Shown here in pieces: positions 60,055 through 64,000 of a stretch of 64,000 nucleotides of DNA. Position 1 is the first letter of the stretch, and each line of letters opens with the position of its first letter. Position numbers and translations under genes: made by a program. Source of the stretch: Epiperipatus broadwayi (lineage: Eukaryota; Onychophora; Udeonychophora; Euonychophora; Peripatidae); assembly GCA_028023455.1 (NCBI GenBank), contig JAQFVV010012397.1, forward strand, positions 808,001-872,000, given 5' to 3'. Under the pieces are notes generated by a model. That model was not told where the DNA came from. It was given only the letters and a program-made list of their open reading frames with translations, and made no database searches.

Positions 60055-61660
60055 TGTAACCCTTGTTGTAACAATGCAAAGGCTACAATATTTTGATAAT
60101 AATGTGTATGTGTTCATTTATGCACATATATATGATAGAAGAGGAAAGAGGAATGAAAAATTCATGCACAAAAAATTGTTATATAAATAAAGATTATTTA
60201 TTTTGTAAATGTGCATGGATATTCACTTAATTAATATTCCCTTTATTAGAAGAATAGACTACTTTATAAATTCATTTAGGTGACAGTCCCAAAAGTTCTA
60301 CATGAAGTAAAAAGGGGCTGTATTCAAATTAAGCTCAAGGCATACAAATGAGATAGATTTTTTTCTCGCTGCTACTTGTTGTTATTGAAAAAGAAGAGGA
60401 AAGAATTAGCTAAAAAGGTTAACCTAGAAAGAAGTGTGTTGGTTTGTAATTATTTGGATATACTAGCTCATAAAGAGGTTATGAAAATATTTATTACATT
60501 AGGATACTTTTCAGATATGGATGGCTATAAAGAAGGGAATAGGACATTGGTTTCTACACTAAGCATATTGCCCAGATCTTCATACCAATTATTATAAGCT
60601 GCTGGAAAGAAAGAAACTGAACTATGCAGATAAGTTGCAAAAAAATGTTATTTAATGGAACGATAATATGCGAACACTAAGCATAACTATGTTTGGCACT
60701 TATTTGATTAACAATAATACTAAAATCATTATGAGAAGAAAAGATATCTAAAAGAAGATTAGAGAATTCAAGGACTAAAATGGTAAGATATTCTGAAAGA
60801 AAGTAAATTCAATTTTTTTTTAATATTTAAAAAGAAATACCAGATTATTAAAGAATAAAAATATTTAAATTAAAAATATTCAAGGATTGAATTATGCTTT
60901 AAATTATATATACATATACGAATGAAAGTATTACTGTATAAAATAATTACTTATATATGCATGAGGCTTTAATAAAAAGTTAGACAAAAATAAAAGATAT
61001 AAACTTTTGATTACTATATTCGAGACTTCATATGTTTATACAAGAAGAAATCTATCAAGAAGACTTTATTTTATTCACCTTTTATTGCATTAATAAATTA
61101 TTTTATTATTTATTAATCCCTCTGTTTGACATTTTGTATACATACTGAAAATAAGAATTGTTATAATACCCTTTTTTGTATAAAATAAGCTAAGAAAATG
61201 CAGGCAACACATACTATTCTGAGAAAGAACCCACCCTCCCTCCAACAGCTTTAAGAACATGCACACTGATGAGTAAAGTGTCTGGATGTTATGGTTATAG
61301 AAACAATTGATAAATAATATTATTACTGTAAATAACTTTAAGTAAACACTTTCATTTAAGAAGGTTTGCCACCTAGTGTTACAATAAATAAAAACATAAC
61401 ATCAAATAAAATACAATAAAGAAATTTCAATGGGAAAAGTCATCATTACTCTTCTAAACTAATTCTATTTTATTCGTAGGATTTACAAATAAATGTTTTT
61501 ATATTTGTCACATTATTTGTGATGATTTAAACCTGAAATAATAAAGTAATACCATTACACAGTAAGCCAATAAAGAAATGATATCATAAGAACAGAAAAT
61601 AATTGGCCAAGTTCTCATTAGTACTATCAAATAATTGTTTGTACCCTGGTTACCGTTACA
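60055..61660 (+). repeat. 3' LTR, complete
   Basis: 1606 bp, TGTAACCCTTGTTG...CCGTTACA, the uninterrupted partner of 55271-57604. It joins segment Y copy 2 directly at 61661. Confidence 0.85.
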
Positions 61661-62425
61661 CTATATACATTCAACATATGTCTTTAAAAGCTATTTGACT
61701 TGGGTTCAAAATCTTAGTGTTTTAAATTTCGAATATTAAGTTGATAGTACAAAGAAGTTAAATATAGGTACTAAATATCTAAGTGCAATTGAGTCAAAAC
61801 TTCTCATTGAGAAAGTCATTATCCAGAAACTGGTTTAGAAATGTATTATAACGTTATTAACTGGTATCCACTGATTACTTGAGCTCATAATAGATGGCTC
61901 TAGAGTAGAATAAACACAGCAAATAGCTCCTTGATTTAATATTTACTAAACAATTCCCATCCTCTATCAAAGATATGGATCCATATTGTTACATTAACAA
62001 ACTGATTCTTCAAAAACTGTATCTTATGCTGAAAAAAAATAGTTTATAGATCTTTTACTGTAGCAATACAAATAGAAAGCTATCTATTTTCAACAAAATC
62101 TATGGATATCATTCTCTATTGCTAAAATTTTATTCAGATCCACAACTTTTGAAAACAATAATTTTTCCCTAAAGTTCTTACTTAACTTCCTTCTAATTAC
62201 AGTTTCTATTAAGCAATATCTTTATTACAAGATTTGATCCTTAATGTTGTCTTTGTAAGATATGCTCAGAAGATATAAAGCATTTATTTCAGATGTATAC
62301 TTAATTCATCTAATTTAGTCTATAGTTATTTCATAAGCAATCAATCATCTTCAAATATTGCTATGCCATTTAATTGTTCTATATATTGTCAAACTAATGT
62401 GCATCAGCATCACTGTGCCTTTTTA
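61661..62425 (+). repeat. Duplicated segment Y, copy 2 (uninterrupted)
   Basis: Colinear with 53385-55270 without the 1.08-kb insertion; the empty target is ATCTTATGCT at 62021-62030. The similarity stops after GTGCATCAGCATCA near 62414. The copies differ by many substitutions and one extra ~30-bp stretch near 62180, so the duplication is older than the 56-kb insertion. Confidence 0.85.
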
Positions 62426-62469
62426 TTTGATGGTAAAAAAATTACATTTAAAAATTTTATAATAATTGG

Positions 62470-62790
62470 TTTAATATACTGCAATAGTACAGAAAATAGG
62501 AGTTAATAAAAGGGAAATTAGACTACAATGTCCCACAAATGGGTAACCAATTATAACAGAACACCACATTAGGGCTAAACTATGAAAAGGTGGGAAATCA
62601 TCATCATCCTCAAGTAAACAAAATATAAAATTAAATATAAAAGGAATGAGCATGAGAGATCAGCACAGAACTAACTATAAGTTCACCAGCATTACACAAA
62701 AGTAATAATCATTTATCATCATGAATGATCAACAATAAAAATAAATCAAGTCAATCTTGTGACTGGATTTGAAATGGGTCTACTATGGAT
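62470..62790 (-). repeat. Dispersed repeat, partner of 31.4-31.8 kb
   Basis: Reverse-complement similarity to 31440-31790, strongest at 62752-62790 (GTCAATCTTGTGACTGG). See the partner entry. Confidence 0.65.
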
Positions 62791-63001
62791 CAGGCTAATT
62801 ATTTAGCCACTTCCAAACCTAGGACAGGAATAAAAACAATAATTATCTGAATACACCTACTTAAATGCTACTCTTTCAAAATAAAATAATAATTCAAATA
62901 ATGCTCTGATACTAAAAACATCCTGACCATCATCAATGCTCTGGCCACTTAGTATCATCAATGTACTGGCCAACTATAAACTAAATTTCCAAAGAAATAT
63001 A

Positions 63002-63419
63002 TGGCGCATGAATTTTAAAGGATATCCCTTTTGCATCAACACAGGACCATCATAAACTGAATGTCCATAACACTAACATAAACCCCCTACTCAATATACC
63101 TTATGCACAAATCTATCTCAGGAAGCAAGAATTCTATAAACTATCATTGTGAGCAAGAAATAAATAATCAAATAAAGGAGCTTATTATAAATCACTTTAA
63201 ATAATGCCTATGGTGCATGAATTTTAAAGGATATCTCTTTTGCATCAACACAGGACCATCATAAACTGGATGTCCATAACACTAACATAAACCCCCTACT
63301 CAATATACCTTATGCACAAATCTATCTCAGGAAACAAGAATTCTATAAACTATCATTGTGAGCAAGAAATAAATAATCAAATAAAGGAGCTTATTATAAA
63401 TCACTTTAAATAATGCCTA
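63002..63419 (+). repeat. 209-bp tandem duplication
   Basis: Unit 1 63002-63210 and unit 2 63211-63419, head to tail, almost identical (TGGCGCATG versus TGGTGCATG, ATATCCC versus ATATCTC, GGAAGC versus GGAAAC). No coding content. A recent local duplication. Confidence 0.93.
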
Positions 63420-64000
63420 GGCTTACCCTACTATAAGTAAAGTTTTAATGGGATCATTAAAAAATCCTAGAACACTAAGCTGTCATGAAATAAAATCACA
63501 CACACTGCCAATTCATGTAATGGAAATTGAAAGGAATAAAGAAATTAAGACTAAAAAATATAACCAATTGATTAACAATAAACAAAAAAAAATGATATGA
63601 TAGTATGAAATTTTTAACATTCACTTCATCCAAAAAATATACTTTCATAAACATTATATTTAACTTTTAATTAATTAAATTATTTCTTTAAAATAACTAG
63701 GAGTTGAAAAACAACACTTTCAAAATCAAAAATAACAACATAATTAACCAAATGAATGAAAAGAGATAAAAATGTTTCCAAAGAAAAAAAAAATTTTAAT
63801 TTACAACAAATTAAATTTTTTAAAAACTATTTCATAATTTAGAAGAAAAAATTGACTGGATTTAAATTTTAAAAAAATATTTTTTCACAATTTAAAACTA
63901 TTAATTAATGAAAATATTTAAAATTATTCATTTTTTCAAAAACAAAAAAAAATATTTTTTTTTTACTATGCATGAAAATTTAGTGTACACACACACAAAA
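63420..64000. other. AT-rich low-complexity DNA
   Basis: A- and T-homopolymer-rich sequence ending in a short (AC)n run. Nothing recognised. Confidence 0.7.

Larger units (their letters stand above)
55271..61660 (+). mobile_element. Gag-only LTR retrotransposon (mosaic) with an insertion in its 5' LTR
   Basis: Plus-strand element. The 3' LTR is 60055-61660 (TGTAACCC...GTTACA), preceded by the purine run AAAGGGAGAGGATA. The 5' LTR is 55271-57604; it lacks about the first 75-100 bp and carries an 836-bp inverted-repeat insertion. TTGACCCCAACAATATTGAG after the 5' LTR is the probable primer binding site. The internal 2.45 kb encodes broken gag but no recognisable protease, RT or integrase. It is therefore a non-autonomous derivative, similar in design to the element at 13.1-18.2 kb. 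Its outer flanks are duplicated (segment Y), so normal target duplications cannot be read. Confidence 0.82.

Noticed and set aside
1-64000. CRISPR arrays, bacterial operons, rRNA or tRNA genes
   Set aside because: No regularly spaced short repeats with unique spacers, no ribosome-binding-site gene runs, and no cloverleaf or rRNA sequence was seen; the DNA is eukaryotic.

Overview
This window is strongly AT-rich, low-complexity metazoan nuclear DNA. It contains no bacterial-style operon and no intact single-exon gene. The base composition, the retroelement content (Ty3/gypsy LTR elements, Penelope-like elements with a GIY-YIG endonuclease, an RTE-like LINE, MITEs and foldbacks) and one intron-rich lectin gene all point to an invertebrate with a repeat-expanded genome. 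A chelicerate or other arthropod, or a mollusc, would fit, but the sequence alone does not decide the phylum.

The only host coding sequence I can support is on the minus strand. Exon 47285-47407 encodes the C-terminal part of a fucolectin (F-type lectin, FTP) domain. Exon 12569-12880 encodes the N-terminal two thirds of a C-type lectin domain (CTLD). Both exons have consensus splice sites and all four intron phases are 1, so the two join in frame across an intron of about 34.4 kb filled with transposons. The start of the FTP domain should lie upstream (above 47.4 kb) and the end of the CTLD downstream (below 12.5 kb). I could not find either inside the window.

Layout: 1-2.8 kb, AT-rich DNA with small repeats and a hairpin. 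2.8-7.3 kb, a complete but dead Ty3/gypsy element with 231-bp LTRs and a perfect 5-bp target duplication. 8.4-9.4 kb, a foldback element. 10.2-10.75 kb, a 248-bp tandem repeat. 12.57-12.88 kb, the CTLD exon. 13.1-29.0 kb, a nearly continuous transposon cluster: a gag-only LTR element, a 300-bp MITE, a second dead Ty3/gypsy element on the minus strand, and a non-coding element with 1.6-kb terminal repeats. 29-34.7 kb, AT-rich intron. 34.8-35.7 kb, a 5'-truncated Penelope-like element. 38-40.7 kb, an inverted repeat, an RTE-like LINE fossil and a second Penelope fragment. 42 and 44 kb, LINE and gypsy integrase fossils. 47.3 kb, the FTP exon. 52-62.5 kb, a mosaic in which a 0.77-kb segment and a 1.6-kb LTR are each duplicated around a gag-only element. 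Two younger inverted-repeat elements have inserted into one copy of each duplicate, so the other copy serves as an empty-site control. 63.0-63.4 kb, a 209-bp tandem duplication.

No tRNA, rRNA, CRISPR array or complete functional transposase/reverse transcriptase gene was found. The most interesting items are the putative FTP-CTLD fusion lectin, the 836-bp inverted-repeat insertion with an exact 11-bp target duplication, the inverted Penelope-type segments carrying a hammerhead-ribozyme-like core, and the gag-only (pol-less) LTR elements.
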